NCBI RefSeq assembly: GCF_008831285.2
Contig: NC_045149.1
Coordinates: 7,838,417 to 7,902,416 of the forward strand
Length of the DNA: 64,000 nucleotides
Source: Nymphaea colorata
Taxonomy: Eukaryota; Streptophyta; Magnoliopsida; Nymphaeales; Nymphaeaceae
Direction: 5' to 3'
Below the pieces are notes generated by a model. That model was not told the DNA's origin. It searched no databases and saw only the letters and a list, made by a program, of their open reading frames with translations. Shown in pieces: positions 48,801 through 61,034 of this stretch. Both the position numbers and the translations under genes were made by a program. How positions within the stretch are numbered: the stretch's first letter is position 1; every line of letters begins with the position of its first letter.

Positions 48801-49580
48801 ATGATGGAGATCTTTTTTTCAATTTTATTTTAGAACACAAATGAACCTGAGTTTACCAACCTCACCAACTGCCTGCCATGAATGGACGGGACATGTTCTT
48901 ATTTTGCTTTGTTATGAAGTATTTTTCCATGTTTCGCTGCAATTTCTTTCATTTTGAATTTTTGATTCTTTGCTTGGGGCCATTAGACTGTTGACTGGAA
49001 CTAAAAACATGAACATGGAATTCAAATGTAACCACAAGTTTACAAACAAAAAACAACTACCTCTAAAATCTATAATATTAAGATTGGCATAAAAATCTCT
49101 CAAAATCAGACGTTGTTTTGATGGTCCATCCTGCACCTTCCCATTTTTTATAATTTTAACTTTAGCACGGGTCAAATTTCACACTGGAATGCCACTTCAG
49201 ACCACTAAAAAGAGTTGCATGCAACATGCACTTGCTGCAATGTAAGTTTGACAAACCAACAGATCAGATTGACCCCAAAAATAAAGATCTTGGGAAATTA
49301 GTAGAAAGTATTTCCACAAAATTTTCATAAAATTAGCAATAAAATGACAAAGTTTTTTTATTTTTTTCTGACAATTGGAACACGATTAGCAACCTCCATA
49401 TAGCAGAAAACAAAGGTCTATTGAAAACAGTGAGTCAAGACAAAAAAAACTTTTTCTGCATAGTATCATCAAAAACCAAAAGTAGAATTAATACCACATG
49501 CTCGCATCAAATACATCAACCAAAACAAGGTAAAAACGGAACAATATTAACTGTGAAACTTAATGCAAGCAGTATCCATG
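48801..49580. other. Intergenic spacer after copia insertion
   Basis: AT-rich. A minus-strand open frame at 48912-49175 contains the run VQDGPSKQRLILRDFYANL followed by a possible donor, but I cannot connect it to other exons or to a family. Nothing else recognised. Confidence 0.35.
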
Positions 49581-49888
49581 TCAAATAAGAGCTGTTAAGA
49601 AGAATGTACGAAGCCTAATCATACGCATGGGACTGCAATAAAGCACAACAGTGACAACACACTAGGTACTCAAACAAAAAAATAAGCAATCCACTTTTAC
49701 CTCTTGTAGCAGTGTGCGTACAGTTCAGCAGAAGAGAAAAAGGCTAGATATGGAGATCCTTTCGAACCGTAGAAGAAGGGAAAAAGGAGATGCCTCCTCC
49801 CATCTTCATCCACATAAGCCAGAACGAGTCTTTTGGGCTGCCCATCACGCACAATAAGAAAAGAATAGGGGCGGACGCATAATTTTTT
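49581..49888 (-). other. Exon-like coding segment, unidentified
   Basis: Minus strand 49888-49701 is open and reads like real protein: PKRLVLAYVDEDGRRHLLFP, then a Phe/Tyr-rich segment, ending SSAELYAHCYKR and a TAA at the same place as a donor AG|GTAAAA. If spliced there, the acceptor TTTATTGCAG joins 49632-49581 in frame, adding 17 codons to a TGA. If unspliced it is a terminal exon. Upstream on the minus strand it runs into a dispersed repeat at about 49865, with an in-frame stop at 49891-49889 and no ATG, so the 5' part is missing or far away. Probably a relic or terminal exon of an unknown gene. Confidence 0.3.
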
Positions 49889-50060
49889 TCATGAGAGGGG
49901 CCGAATTAAAGTTTTCAAATTTTGATAGGGGTCATTTTTAAAAACTTTTATATAGAACAAATAATTTTTTTTAAAATTTTACATGTAAAATTTTGAATCT
50001 TTTTATGTAGAACAAGTAATTTTTTTTTAAGAAAAACTTATATGTACTCCACTCCTGAAC
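49865..50060. repeat. AT-rich dispersed repeat
   Basis: Begins AATAGGGGCGGACGCATAATTTTTTTC and continues GGGGCCGAATTAAAGTTTTC, a word order common in dispersed plant repeats; then two similar AACAA(A/G)TAATTTTTTTT segments at about 49957 and 50011. It may have cut the exon-like segment beside it. Confidence 0.35.
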
Positions 50061-51170
50061 AAGAAGAACATCTTTTGCCCATCATTCCCAAAAATGGGTT
50101 CAAACTCCCTAAAACGACGAAAAGACGTTTGTTACTGTTCAATAAATCTGCTCCAACCAAAGATTAACATGTGTTTATTAACATGTGTTTATAGAATGTT
50201 GTGTCAAAGTGTTTGATCTCAACTTGGTTCTCCAAGTATTTCGAGACAGTTTTAAATAAGGTTGAAGAGAGCCTATGAGGTTTAAAGGCTGATTTAGAAC
50301 CTGAATGAAAGATGAGACACCCATCAACTAAACATCATATATCAACCATTTGAAGTCCAAATAAATAACACCCATGAGAAGGGAGATCAAATTAAATTCA
50401 ATAGGTAACCAAGTTCTGATGACAATTTAGTTTTGTAAGATTTTAAGATAACCGAATTTTTAATGGAAGGGGAAAAGCTGCGTATTTCGAAGAATTTATC
50501 TTTCGATGAAAATAAATGTAAAGCCAGAGCTGCCCCCCTCTTATAATCATCTTTCGATAATGATGATTCAGCTCTTTAAAATAAATTGTAGAAGTTCAAT
50601 TTTTATTCAATAGTTTATTATTTTTTTTATAAAAGCTAACAGAAACCAGTTTGTCGAAAGTGCAAAAAAACAAGTTTCCAAAAAAATTCAGTTTTTTTCA
50701 CTTTTAAAATATAAGGTTTTTAAAAGAATTGAGTTTTGTAAAAATCTACTTTCCAGGCGTGTCCCCACTGCCCATCCATCTGATTAATCCGATTTTATCC
50801 GAAACGGATCCGTGAGGCGATACACGCCGATACTCGACTCACCGAGCCGTCTCGCCCATCTTTCTGACTCTTAAAAGAAGCTTGTCTGCCTCATTTCGCA
50901 GTCTCTGCAGGGAGAGGGGGAGAGAGAGCGGGAGAGAACGCGGGCGATTCTCCCTCCCTTTATTTGTATATGCAACGGGCAAGTGAACCTTCTTCTTCTC
51001 CTCTTGCTCCTCTTTGCCATCTTCTTCTTCCTTTTTCTCGCCTTCCCATTGCATGTTGTATAACACCTAGCGCCACCTTTGAAGTCCTCTCGTGGGTTTG
51101 GATGATAGGAAGTATGCGTTGAATAGGAGAAACAGAAAGGAAGTAAGGACATAGAAACAGGGAGAGGAAA
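50061..51170 (+). promoter_or_regulatory. Upstream region of the 51171 gene
   Basis: AT-rich until about 50760, then GC-richer with a GA-rich stretch at 50911-50940 (GGGAGAGGGGGAGAGAGAGC), which fits a plant promoter and 5' UTR. A start site cannot be fixed. No other gene seen in this kilobase. Confidence 0.35.
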
Positions 51171-54100
51171 ATGGAGACGGAATTGGAGCCCACGGTGAAG
51201 CCATTAGCGTACAAAATAAAGAGCGTATCGCGGGAATCGCCTGCGCAGAAGGCCGCCCATGTTCTTGATACCGACCTCCGCAGCCATTGGTCGAGCGGCA
51301 CCAACACCAAAGAGTGGATTCTTTTCGAGTTGGAGGTACTGCCCTCAAAATCTCTCGTATTGGTTTCTTCGTCAAATTGTTCTTTGCGTTTCTCTCGGTT
51401 AGCTTGTATGAATGGCGGTTTCAGTTCCTGATTTGAGATTTAGGGTTTAAGCTCCTAAATTTAAAGCAACAGAGAAGTTTCACGGGGATGATAAACAAAT
51501 TGCTTTCGTCGTCCTCTCAACAGTAAAACTTGGGTTGACTTTGGGGAGCTACGATTAGCGAATGGATTGTGTGAAGGTACTGGAGAGGATTTACGTGATT
51601 AATGACGCTGGCGTTTTTCTTAGCTTGAGCATCCGACGAATAAAGGCCTTTCGATTAATGGTCTTGTTATGTACGTAGATGTGCTTCTTGCTGTCAGAAA
51701 TAAATCATGATATATATGCATGTTATGGACGAAGGAATTGACTGACTGGTCCCTTTAGTGGTGTTCTACTCGTCAAACTTCGTGCAGCATAATTGCGAGC
51801 ATTTTCTACAGTTCCTGCTGAACATCATCCTTTCGTTTTGGTATCAAAATAAATAAGCAATGTTGAATGATGGTCAGCGAAACAGGGGAAGAATCCTGTA
51901 TGTTTCTACTTAAATTATGTCACTTATTAAGACACCGTTCTAATGAGTTGGTATGGACAGAAGCAAACGAAGGCTAGCTCCACAAGCTTGTCTAGGCAGT
52001 TGAAACTTCCATACTGAAGGAGGATAAGAGTTACAATACTCGGGTGTATTTCTTGTCATAGCCTTGTAGATTTCTGTCTCACCCCCAGGCTGCCCCCGGC
52101 CTGCTGAGAAGTGAGACCCTAGTTGTAAAAACTAAGGAGTGATCATGCAAACTGGTTGGTAGTCAGCAAGCTTAACTGGGTGGTTGGCTTCAAACTTTCA
52201 ATTTGAAGGAGGACAATAGTTTTATATTTTATGGTTGAGGTGTGTTTCTTTGTCTAATCTGGTTGGAGTTGTGCCTCACCCCAGTCAAGAGTTCGATACT
52301 TGATATTTGGGGCATCTTACTTGGCATAAGCTGCCTGGTGTTTCTTGGCATACATGCCTGACCATAGATTGGCACAGGTAGTCCCAGAAAGCCAGTTGAT
52401 AATACTGTGTCTGGATATGGTGATTACTATCTTTAAGCAAAGAAAATGGTGAAAATGACAATCTGAATCTTGAGAAAGTAGAACTGGAAATCTATATTTT
52501 GACAACAAAGTTGACAAGGTGGATTTCACCCTTTTGTTTGTTATGTTTTGTGGGTTATTCATGAAAAGTTCCCCTTTTGATGTTCTTACTGTCCTGATAA
52601 TCTGCAGGAGCCTTGCTTGTTGTCACATATACGGATCCATAATAAATCTGTGCTAGAATGGGAGATTGCAGTTGGGCTTCGCTACAAGGTAGGAACTAGA
52701 ATTTGCCACGTTCATGATTGTATTTATGTTCAGGTAGATCAAAATGCCTAAATGCATGGGAATGTAGCCTGAGCCAGATAAGAGGACTTGGACAAGAAGT
52801 ATCTAGTTTAAATCTTCTACAGTCATATTACCAGTAGCAGATATTTGTGGCTTCTCTATCTCTTTGAATATCTTGAGCAATATGTTGACTCAAGGAGTGA
52901 TAGTTTACAATCTTGAAGTTGCGTCTGTAGGTGCATGAAAACCTTTGGAGTTTGAAAATCCTCAAATAACATCACTTTTTCTGACACTTCTTCATAGGCC
53001 ATGAGAAGACATTGTTGCCAGTTATTTTTTATTGATATGAACTGATAGTTTATCGTAGGACTTAGAATCTGAAAATCAGGGTAAAAAGAATTAGGGTCTG
53101 TTTGGACTTTGAATGACACCCACAACCAACTCGAAGACCTGTTTTCTGGTGCAAAACCACGTTTTGCTACAAAACACAGTCTTTTTGTACCTTTGGACAA
53201 AAGAACCTGGGTTTTCATAGGCCATTTTTACCAAAATGTGGTTACCAAATAACCTGGCGAGGACAGGTTTTCAGCTTCTAACATTTTATTTGGTGGGGGT
53301 CTGAAGGGACCCCTCCTCTCACTTCAATGTCCCACCTATGGTATGTCTGACCATTTTCAGACTGTGGCTAGCTGGAAATTGCTGGACAGGCGCCATCCTA
53401 GCTAGATTGTGCCCCTTCAGCCATGTTCCATGATTCCATCCATCCACCAGCTGGGAGTGACCCGAAAAAGATGTTTTGGCCAATTTTCTTGCTCTCAATT
53501 TTTTTTGCATGACTAGGCCAGTTTCAGGTCACCATCTGGCTGGCAAATGAAGGAGCATTATCGCTCACATTTGGCTGTTCTAAAAGGCCCATTTCCTGCT
53601 TGTACATTGTCAGACAGTGGCTGTTGTTGTTGTTGTTTGTTTGTTTTTTTTTTTTTTTTTTTAATACAATTTTGGCCCATTTTGTGGTTATCCACTAGCT
53701 GGTAAACTGTCATGCTGGGTTCATCTGGTCTGACCAACCCCGCATGCCTGTTTCCAGCCTTTAACTTTTAAGTGGCATGAAGTGGGTTGAACATTTTTTT
53801 TCCTTTTTATTTTTATTTTGAACTTCTGGCAATTAGCCATTTTCCAGCCATTCATTTGCTGGAAAAGGGCTAATTGCTGCCCTCTGTGTTGAGTAACTAG
53901 GCTGCCTTATTTTCTGGCCAGTAGATGGTCAAAGGGACACTTTTCTTCCCTATTTTTTCATTTTTTTTAAAAAGCAAAGATTTTGTCACAAAACAATGAA
54001 AATAATCCTGGCTTTGGCAAACCTATTTTCTCAAAACTTGGTTTAGGACAAAGCCTGGTTTTACCAAATCCAAGTTTGTATCTCATGTCATCCAAACATC

Positions 54101-55316
54101 ACCTCAGTCTCAGGGAAATGTTGTTTGATATAGTCCATTTTTGTTGTCAAGAATCTATCGTGTATTTCAAGTATAGTCACAGAAAATGTATTTTTTTTTT
54201 AAACCCACGTTATACTCCAAAGATGGGTCACCCATATCAAACAGCAAAAAAACCTGTCTTTTTGAAAAGGATGACATAATGAAAGAAAGAAACCAAAAAT
54301 TGCATTTTTTTGTGTTTTTTGGTATTTTCTATTGCTGCAATTTTTTTCGCATTTTTTGCATTTTATTTTTTAGGCTTTTTTCTTTTTATTTTTTATTTTT
54401 TAAATTTGCCGAGATTTTCCTTGGAAAAGAAACTTTACTATATTATAGCTGAAAAAAACCTTACCGTTTAAAACCTATAAATGATATTTGTGACTATGAT
54501 AGTATGGTTTCAAGTGATAGAATTTCTCTCAGAATGATATGCATGCATTTCATTATGAAAAATTTAGTTTCAATGAAATGTTTATATTTGGACTTTGGAT
54601 GATGGTGATACCTTAGAGGTGGCAGCATGAGGCAATTTATAAACTTCTGGAAAAGCGATAAATATTTGATGTTCTGATGGGAGGAAGAATCATCCATGAT
54701 TGAATAACTTATTCTCACTGGAACTGCTTTCACAAATTCAACATTTCTTATAGTGTTTGTCCAATTGCAAATGTATGCTATTTGTTACAGCAGTCCGTAT
54801 CTCCTGTTGATGTCAAAACCATTCTTCTAGTTTGTTTCCTGTCTCTAGCCCACACAAGACATATATAACTATCCAGTCGAGGTCTGAACTCTGAAGATCT
54901 TATCAGTTGATTTGGTCTTTGTGATTAGATGCATAATGCTTCCGTTAAGGCCCTAGCAATGAGAAGGTGTTGATTTGACCCATAACCTTGATATATTGTA
55001 TGTCTTGGTTTTTGGCTCTCATTGTTATGGATATGTCTTAAACTTAGTGAACATGCTGACAAGTGATTCTGATTCATTGAATGCATATGCATGTGCTTGC
55101 ACTCTGATCTTTTTCAGGTTCTTTCTTTATTAAGTTTCTGTTTGTGTTTATATTGGTATGCACTCATGTATACTTCAGCCAGAGGCATTCATGAAAGTTC
55201 GACCACGTTGTGAAGCCCCTCGTCGTGATATGGTGTACCCCATGAATTATGTGCCATGCCGATACCTGCGAATCTCGTGTTTGCGTGGCAATCCGATAGC
55301 CATATTTTTCATCCAG
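51171..55316 (+). CDS. Unidentified plant protein, 5' part (3 exons, continues)
   Basis: Exons 51171-51335, 52608-52688 and 55179-55316, all phase 0, give the first 128 residues. The peptide has VLDTDLRSHWSSG, WILFELEEPCLLSHIRIHN and a conserved PCRYLRISCLRGNPIAIFFIQ-like end, a pattern of discoidin/F5-8C or XRCC1-N-like beta-sandwich domains, which bind sugars, lipids or partner proteins. I believe it is a conserved plant protein of unknown function but cannot name it. No stop codon: a donor GTAATC follows exon 3, and no further exon was found before the window end, so intron 3 is at least 8.6 kb and contains two copia elements. Alternatively the gene is broken by these insertions. Confidence 0.7.
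53090..54115. mobile_element. Non-autonomous DNA transposon (candidate)
   Basis: In intron 2 of the 51171 gene. Left edge AGGGTCTGTTTGGACTTTGAATGACAC; right edge on the other strand CTGAGGTGATGTTTGGATGACATG. Interior, about 1 kb, is rich in words such as CTGGC, CAGCC and TTTTCTGG and has no coding capacity. Similar TGTTTGGATGACAT ends bound the segment at 11128-11300. Target duplication not resolved. Confidence 0.4.
54290..54500. repeat. AT-rich intronic repeat family copy
   Basis: T-rich block followed by GCTGAAAAAAACCTTACCG and GATATTTGTGACTATGATAG, the closing word of the family at 18790-19225 and 26558-27196. Confidence 0.35.
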
Positions 55317-56930
55317 GTAATCTCCTTGATTATGTGGTCATATACACTGAGAGTCATAGAGAACATGTGTGTGTGTGCTTACATGTGTGCCACACCTGCA
55401 TGTGTATTTGCATGTGGCTATGAATATTCTTTGTGTGCCTGCATGATAATGTGCATACATATATGATGGAGACCAGTGTGGTACCTTTTACTTTAAATTG
55501 GTGCTGGACTGCTGGGTATAGTTTCTTACATTTTCTTTGTATCTTTCTATTACTATTTTACAATTTACATGACTTGATACGTCTCTTTCTAAATCCTAGA
55601 CCATTCTCTATTTGCTTCCTTATTTCTGTTTTCCGATTATTTTATACTCTGGAAGGACCTCTTCTTGATTTTCAATCCTGTACTATTTCCTATTTTTGAT
55701 TCTTACTCCAGCAAGGATGATGGCAACTATTCAACTGGAAGGAAAGATCAAGGGGCACCATCATGTTTTCTAAAACAAGATCTTGGTTTGGTCTAGTTCT
55801 GTAAACACTCGTGTTGTATGATATGACATGCTGTATCATAGTATTGGGCTGTGGTACAGCATAATATGGCCTCTGTAATAGGAGTGTATCAATGAACAGA
55901 ATATTAGATTACACTTGTGATATTAGATCATGTCAACCCTATGACATAAGACTTAATACTTTATTCTTTTCTAGTTTCTATGGTCCAAAAGAAGGCAGCT
56001 GGTGGCTTCTTTTTTTGACGCCATTCTGTGTTTCCCTTTTCTCTTTATACTTTTCTTTTTTCAAGTTTGTTGTTTTTGAGAGGCTTTTGTTATGTTTTAT
56101 CACTTATGCTACTGTAAACCTGTGTCACATGGATACCTTTATTTGGGTGAGTCCCTGTCGACACAGGTATGACATGGGTATGGGCCTATGGGGTACACCC
56201 TTGGACATGGTCAAACTTGTGTCGGGTGCCGTCAATTCACCCATGGCTGTATCCATCCTTTTTTGGTTTTGGTCAAAGTTGACCAAGTCCATTAATTAGG
56301 TTTTGTTTTAAATCATCATGTATATACAATGGAAATGAGGAACCCTTGATATACACCAAAGGGCTGCTCCTGTTCTCTATGGTTTATCTCCACCTATTCA
56401 GCAGAATTTTACAGTGATATTTTCTTGTGACCCGTAATCTTCCAACGATTTGTTTGACAACTTAGTTTTTTTAATAGAGCTTTTTATATTGGATTGTTTG
56501 TTTTAACTCTTGTTTTTGACACACACACACACACACAACGACCATGTCCCTGTACCCAATTTTTTTGAGTACTCTGCACCTGTACCGGCACCCCTACCTG
56601 TACTATGTGACATAGCTGTAAACCCTTATCTCTAACTCTTGCTGATCAGGTTGATATGATCTTTATGATATTGCTTGATTCCTTTCTTAAACTCCTGTGA
56701 CTCTTGTCACATGTACCCAAAAAAATAAAAGGCTACAGAAACCAACACAAAAGGTCAGCATGTAGTTCTTTAATATCCCTCATTAAATAATCTTCAGTTT
56801 AACCTGTGATTCTCGATGGCATTTATTATCCGTCTGACAAAAATCACAGGTTTTAATTCTTGAGCTTGCTATTTCTCAATCTCCTAAAATAGGAGAAGTT
56901 CCTGAAAGGGATCTGTCAAAATATCTATAC
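55317..56930. other. Presumed intron 3 of the 51171 gene, left part
   Basis: No exon found. Contains a short AC tract at 56519-56538 and a GTGTC/ATGG-rich segment at 56155-56300 related to the tandem duplication at 27881-28350. Confidence 0.4.
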
Positions 56931-56963
56931 TGTTACGTGCAGCCAAGGGAGAGGAGAGTAGAG

Positions 56964-57018
<55 letters not shown>

Positions 57019-57176
57019 TTTCTATCGTATTCACTAAAGCTGCCCTAATCTCAAGTTAAATGAGAATTAGGGTAAAGTAACAAATTACAAAAGAGGTCCA
57101 TAAACCCTTATTTATAAAGAGCTGTTCCTAAACTCTTAAATATTCTAAAATAACACCTAACACATATTATTCAACA
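56931..57176 (-). repeat. 3' LTR of deleted copia element
   Basis: Starts TGTTACGTGCAGCC and ends TTATTCAACA. Holds a (GA)25 tract at 56967-57016, the same length as in the other LTR. Confidence 0.92.
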
Positions 57177-57183
57177 CTCCCCC

Positions 57184-59305
57184 TCAAGCTGGAGCATAGA
57201 TGTTAATCATGCTCAGCTTGTCACAATATCTAGAAAATTCTGCAATAGGCAAGGCTTTGGTGAAGATATCAGTGGCTTGATCTTCAGAGGCTACATGTAT
57301 AGTTGAGATAATTCCCTCTTGAACCATATCGCGAATATAGTGGCAATCTACTTCGATGTGCTTTGTCCTCTCATGAAATACTGGATTATTGGCAATATAG
57401 GTAGCCGCTTTGTTATCACAAAACATCTTCATAGGAGTAGAAGTTAGAATACCGAGACTCTCAAGTAAGGATCTAGACCATGTCATTTCAGCAGTCGTTT
57501 GAGCCATAGCACGATATTTAGACTCTGCACTTGATCTAGAAACAACATTTTGTTTCTTACTTCTCCAAGAGATGAGATTTTCTCCCACAAACACACAAAA
57601 CCCTGTGGTGGACTTCCTATCATCAACTGAGCCTGCATAATCTGCGTCACTATAAGCTTTGACATCAAGAGATATACCTTTTTTAAAGAAAAGTCCTTTG
57701 CCAGGGGAGGACTTCAAGTACTTGACAATCAACATAGCTGCATCCCAATGTGATTTTCTTGGTTTTTTCATGAATTGGCTTAATTTTCCCACAACAAAAC
57801 TAATGTCTGGTCGAGTTACTGTCACATAGAGAAGCTTACCAATCAATGATATGTATGCATGAGAAGCTACCTCTCCCTATTCATCATCAAATAGGTGTAC
57901 CCGTGGGTTCATAGGAAGAGTTGCAGGTTTAGCACCCAGCATCCCTGTGTCCTGTAACATGTGTCTTGTAACATATCAAGAACATACTTCCTTTGTGATA
58001 ACACCACTCCTTCCTTACTACGAGCAACTTCAATGCCAAGGAAGTATTGTAGCTGGCCAAGATCTTTGGTAACAAAGTGTTGTTGTAGAAATTTCTTTGT
58101 ATGAGCTACCTCCTGCTCACATTCACCTGTCAACACAATATCATCAACATACACCACTAACACTACAGTACCTCTAGGCCTTTCTTGATGAATAATGAAT
58201 GGTCCAGCTGAGATCTCTTGAAACCACATTTTAATACAACTTCTGAAAATTTATGAAACCAAACACGAAGACTTTGTTTCAAGCCATATATAGCTTTCTT
58301 TAGCCTGCATACTTTACCACACTCCCCCTGACGTTCAAAACCAGGAGGCTGCTGCATATACACGGTCTCATCAAGATCTCCATATAAAAAGACATTTTTG
58401 ACATCCAGCTGATATAAGGGCCAATCATAATGTACTGCAACAGAAACAATAAGACGTATGGTGCTCATCCTCACCACAGGAGAAAAAGTCTGAAAGAAAT
58501 CCACCCCATAGGTTTGGGTATAACCTTTTGCTACAAGACGAGCTTTGTAGCGCTCCACTGAGCCATTAGATAGGTAATTGATGGTAAATACCCATTTGGA
58601 TCCCACAACTTCACAACCAGATGGAGGATCAACCAGTTCCCATGTGCCCCTTTGCATTAGAGTCTCCATTTCATCCTGCATAGCTTGCCGCCACGTAGGA
58701 TCAAGTAACGCAAGTTGATGGCTGGAGGGAATAGAATGTACTGACAATGCTGACACAAATTTCTGTAGACGCCCACCAATACCAGTAGTAGAAATAAACT
58801 GAGATATAGGATGAAGAGTACATTGTCTTTTGCCTTTGCGTAAAGCAATGGGTAAGTCCAAAGACGTGTCAGGAGCATCCTGGGCAGGGGTAGTAACATC
58901 AGAAATACTTACATCCTGAGAAGCGACTGGTGGACAATCCTGAGCAGGAGTGTGTCGGCGGGTGTAGACCAGTGGAGGATCATGGAATCTGCTGGCACTT
59001 GGAAAAGAATCATACGGAACAGACTGCAGAGGAACCGATGGGATAGGTAAAGGCATAGACGACGACCTGTCGGATACTGATGGAGTAGAGTGAAAATAAG
59101 GACTTGACTCAAAGAATGTAACATCCAACAAGAGGAAGGACATATCCACGGCTGACAGAACCCTAGGGCAGATCCACGGCTGATAGAAAAAAAGGTTGTA
59201 ATATCCACGGCTGCGGCGACTTCCATTCACCAAGTAGTGACCACCGACCACAAAGGAAACTTCTGCCACGTGAGGGAGACACCTGCAACGTCCATCCACG
59301 TCCAC
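57184..59305 (-). pseudogene. Broken copia pol (RT and RNase H remain)
   Basis: Three frames in order on the minus strand: 59305-58163, 58229-57909 and 57846-57184. The first starts in leader-derived sequence, joins the integrase tail (DVTFFESSPYF) and runs into reverse transcriptase (KARLVAKGYTQ, QLDVKNVFLYGDL). The second has YVDDIVLTG and YFLGIEVARS. The third is RNase H (SDADYAG, SSAESKYRAMA, CDNKAATYI) and ends IYAPA. A frameshift separates the first two near 58200 and another break separates the last two near 57880. No functional polyprotein can be made. Confidence 0.9.
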
Positions 59306-59484
59306 TTCAACAGGGCATCGATCTAGGGTTTTTAATCTTATGCTTAAGAAAACCCTAGATCGAGCCTAATATGCATGTTCAGCCTGTCGTGCTCTCAGAC
59401 CTATCCACGAGAATAGAAGAAGAGGAAGAGAAAGAGACAGAGGATGAGCACGGTGAGAGAGGTTTCAGTACCAAGGAAAGTTGG

Positions 59485-59496
59485 GCTCTGATACCA
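59485..59496 (-). other. Primer binding site of deleted copia element
   Basis: TGGTATCAGAGC on the minus strand, directly at the 5' LTR border; still intact although the coding region is gone, so the copy could be copied by proteins of another element. Confidence 0.88.
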
Positions 59497-59529
59497 TGTT
59501 ACGTGCAGCCAAGGGAGAGGAGAGTAGAG

Positions 59530-59584
<55 letters not shown>

Positions 59585-59747
59585 TTTCTATCGTATTCAC
59601 TAAAGCTGCTCTAATCTCAAGTTAAATGAGAATTAGGGTAAAGTAACAAATTACAAAAGAGGTCCATAAATGAAACCCTTATTTATAAAGAGCTGTTCCT
59701 AAACTCTTAAATATTCTAAAATACCACCTAACACATATTATTCAACA
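59497..59747 (-). repeat. 5' LTR of deleted copia element
   Basis: 251 bp with (GA)25 at 59533-59582. Differs from the left LTR by a C/T change in the GCTGC(C/T)CTAATC word, the 5-bp insertion near 59671 and an A/C change near 59724. Confidence 0.92.
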
Positions 59748-60291
59748 TATACCATGTGCAAACCAAGTTCCCTTTCCACTGTTTGGGAGTTTAGTAGTAG
59801 CTTTCTTTAAAAGCAAAAAGTTACAGCTCTTTGTAGTCACACGCTTACTTGGGCTAGAGTAAGAGTAAAAGGTTACTAGTTTTGCAAAGATTACTTATAC
59901 AAGATGTAGAATAAATGCTGCAGCAGTGTTGGAAAGTTTCCCCATAGAACCTATCATAAAATCATCCCCAAATACCTCTGCTGGGGCGAGTATGTGCAAA
60001 ACATGAGCAATTCTTGAAACCACAGGCATGAGTATTGGCATTGTTACTTGTTAGTGAATCTTGAGTGAAATAATATAACTATGACAGATTTTAACACACT
60101 ATATTACATATTTGTAACTACTATACAACATGAAGGGTTAGTTTTTCCTGTTCTTCTCCTTAACAAGATATGCCTTATTCCTTGTGCTGGGTTTATAATA
60201 TCAAGATTTTGCTTTTACAATTTCTTCCTCAACATGGTCATTAGCTTTGCTTTTGGGAAACTAAGACAAGAAAAGATTGGGAAGTTTTGGT

Positions 60292-60325
<34 letters not shown>

Positions 60326-60740
60326 GTCCATCCGGCTTTCAATCCACCTGAAGTTTTCTGTGGTGAATCCAACTATGTGCTTGGAAGTTGGAATGTTAAA
60401 AAGTTATATGATTGAAAAAAAAATCACAAAAATCCTATGTGGAGACTGAATTTTATGAAGTGAGTTTTATTTGACATTCTTAAACTTGTTGCTGTTTTTT
60501 CTTTTCTCAATCTTATAGTTTTCGACATTCCAAACATATTTGTATGGTTAGATATATTGATAACAACTTCAAGTGGCTGAGAAAACTGAATGACTGTCTT
60601 GGGTGGCATATTTCTAGATTTTTTTTCTCTAATATGTAGGAGGATTCAAATATGCTAGATCATGGATAGGTAAATTAAAAATTTGTCACTTCTGCACCAT
60701 GAGCCATCGCTAATGCTCCTTGGGCAACTGTCCATCTTGT

Positions 60741-60797
<57 letters not shown>
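59748..60797. other. Presumed intron 3 of the 51171 gene, right part
   Basis: No exon found. AT microsatellite at 60292-60316 and compound (AC)n(AT)n at about 60741-60797, the latter directly at the edge of the next LTR element or within its LTR. Confidence 0.4.
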
Positions 60798-60802
<5 letters not shown>

Positions 60803-61022
60803 GAAAAAGAAAGGAGAACACGATATAACGTGGAAAAACCCTCAACAAGAGGGAAAAAACCACGGATGAGGAGGATTGGTGCCCACTATCAACCAGACAC
60901 TCTCTCTGTTAGATTTTCATTCACCCTGAAAAAAGGGATTACAAGGATATAGATAGAACCCAACAACACTTCAAAGCGGATCGGGTCCAGACCCAAACCC
61001 GAAACAACCAAACCCGACAACA
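60798..61022 (-). repeat. 3' LTR of third copia element (partial border)
   Basis: Ends AACCCGACAACA just before the polypurine tract. Left border unresolved without the partner LTR. Confidence 0.5.
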
Positions 61023-61034
61023 CTCCCCCTCAAG

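Larger units (their letters stand above)
56931..59747 (-). mobile_element. Internally deleted Ty1/copia element
   Basis: LTRs 56931-57176 (246 bp) and 59497-59747 (251 bp), target duplication TATAC at 56926-56930 and 59748-59752, primer site 59485-59496, polypurine tract 57177-57188. The interior is only 2320 bp and lacks gag, protease and nearly all of integrase. The LTRs differ by two substitutions and a 5-bp insertion (TGAAA in the right one), so this insertion is older than the complete element. Unrelated in LTR sequence to the element at 43754. Confidence 0.93.

Noticed and set aside
59371-59625. Plus-strand frame across the GA tract of the deleted copia LTR
   Set aside because: Arg-Glu repeat from the microsatellite in antisense to the element.
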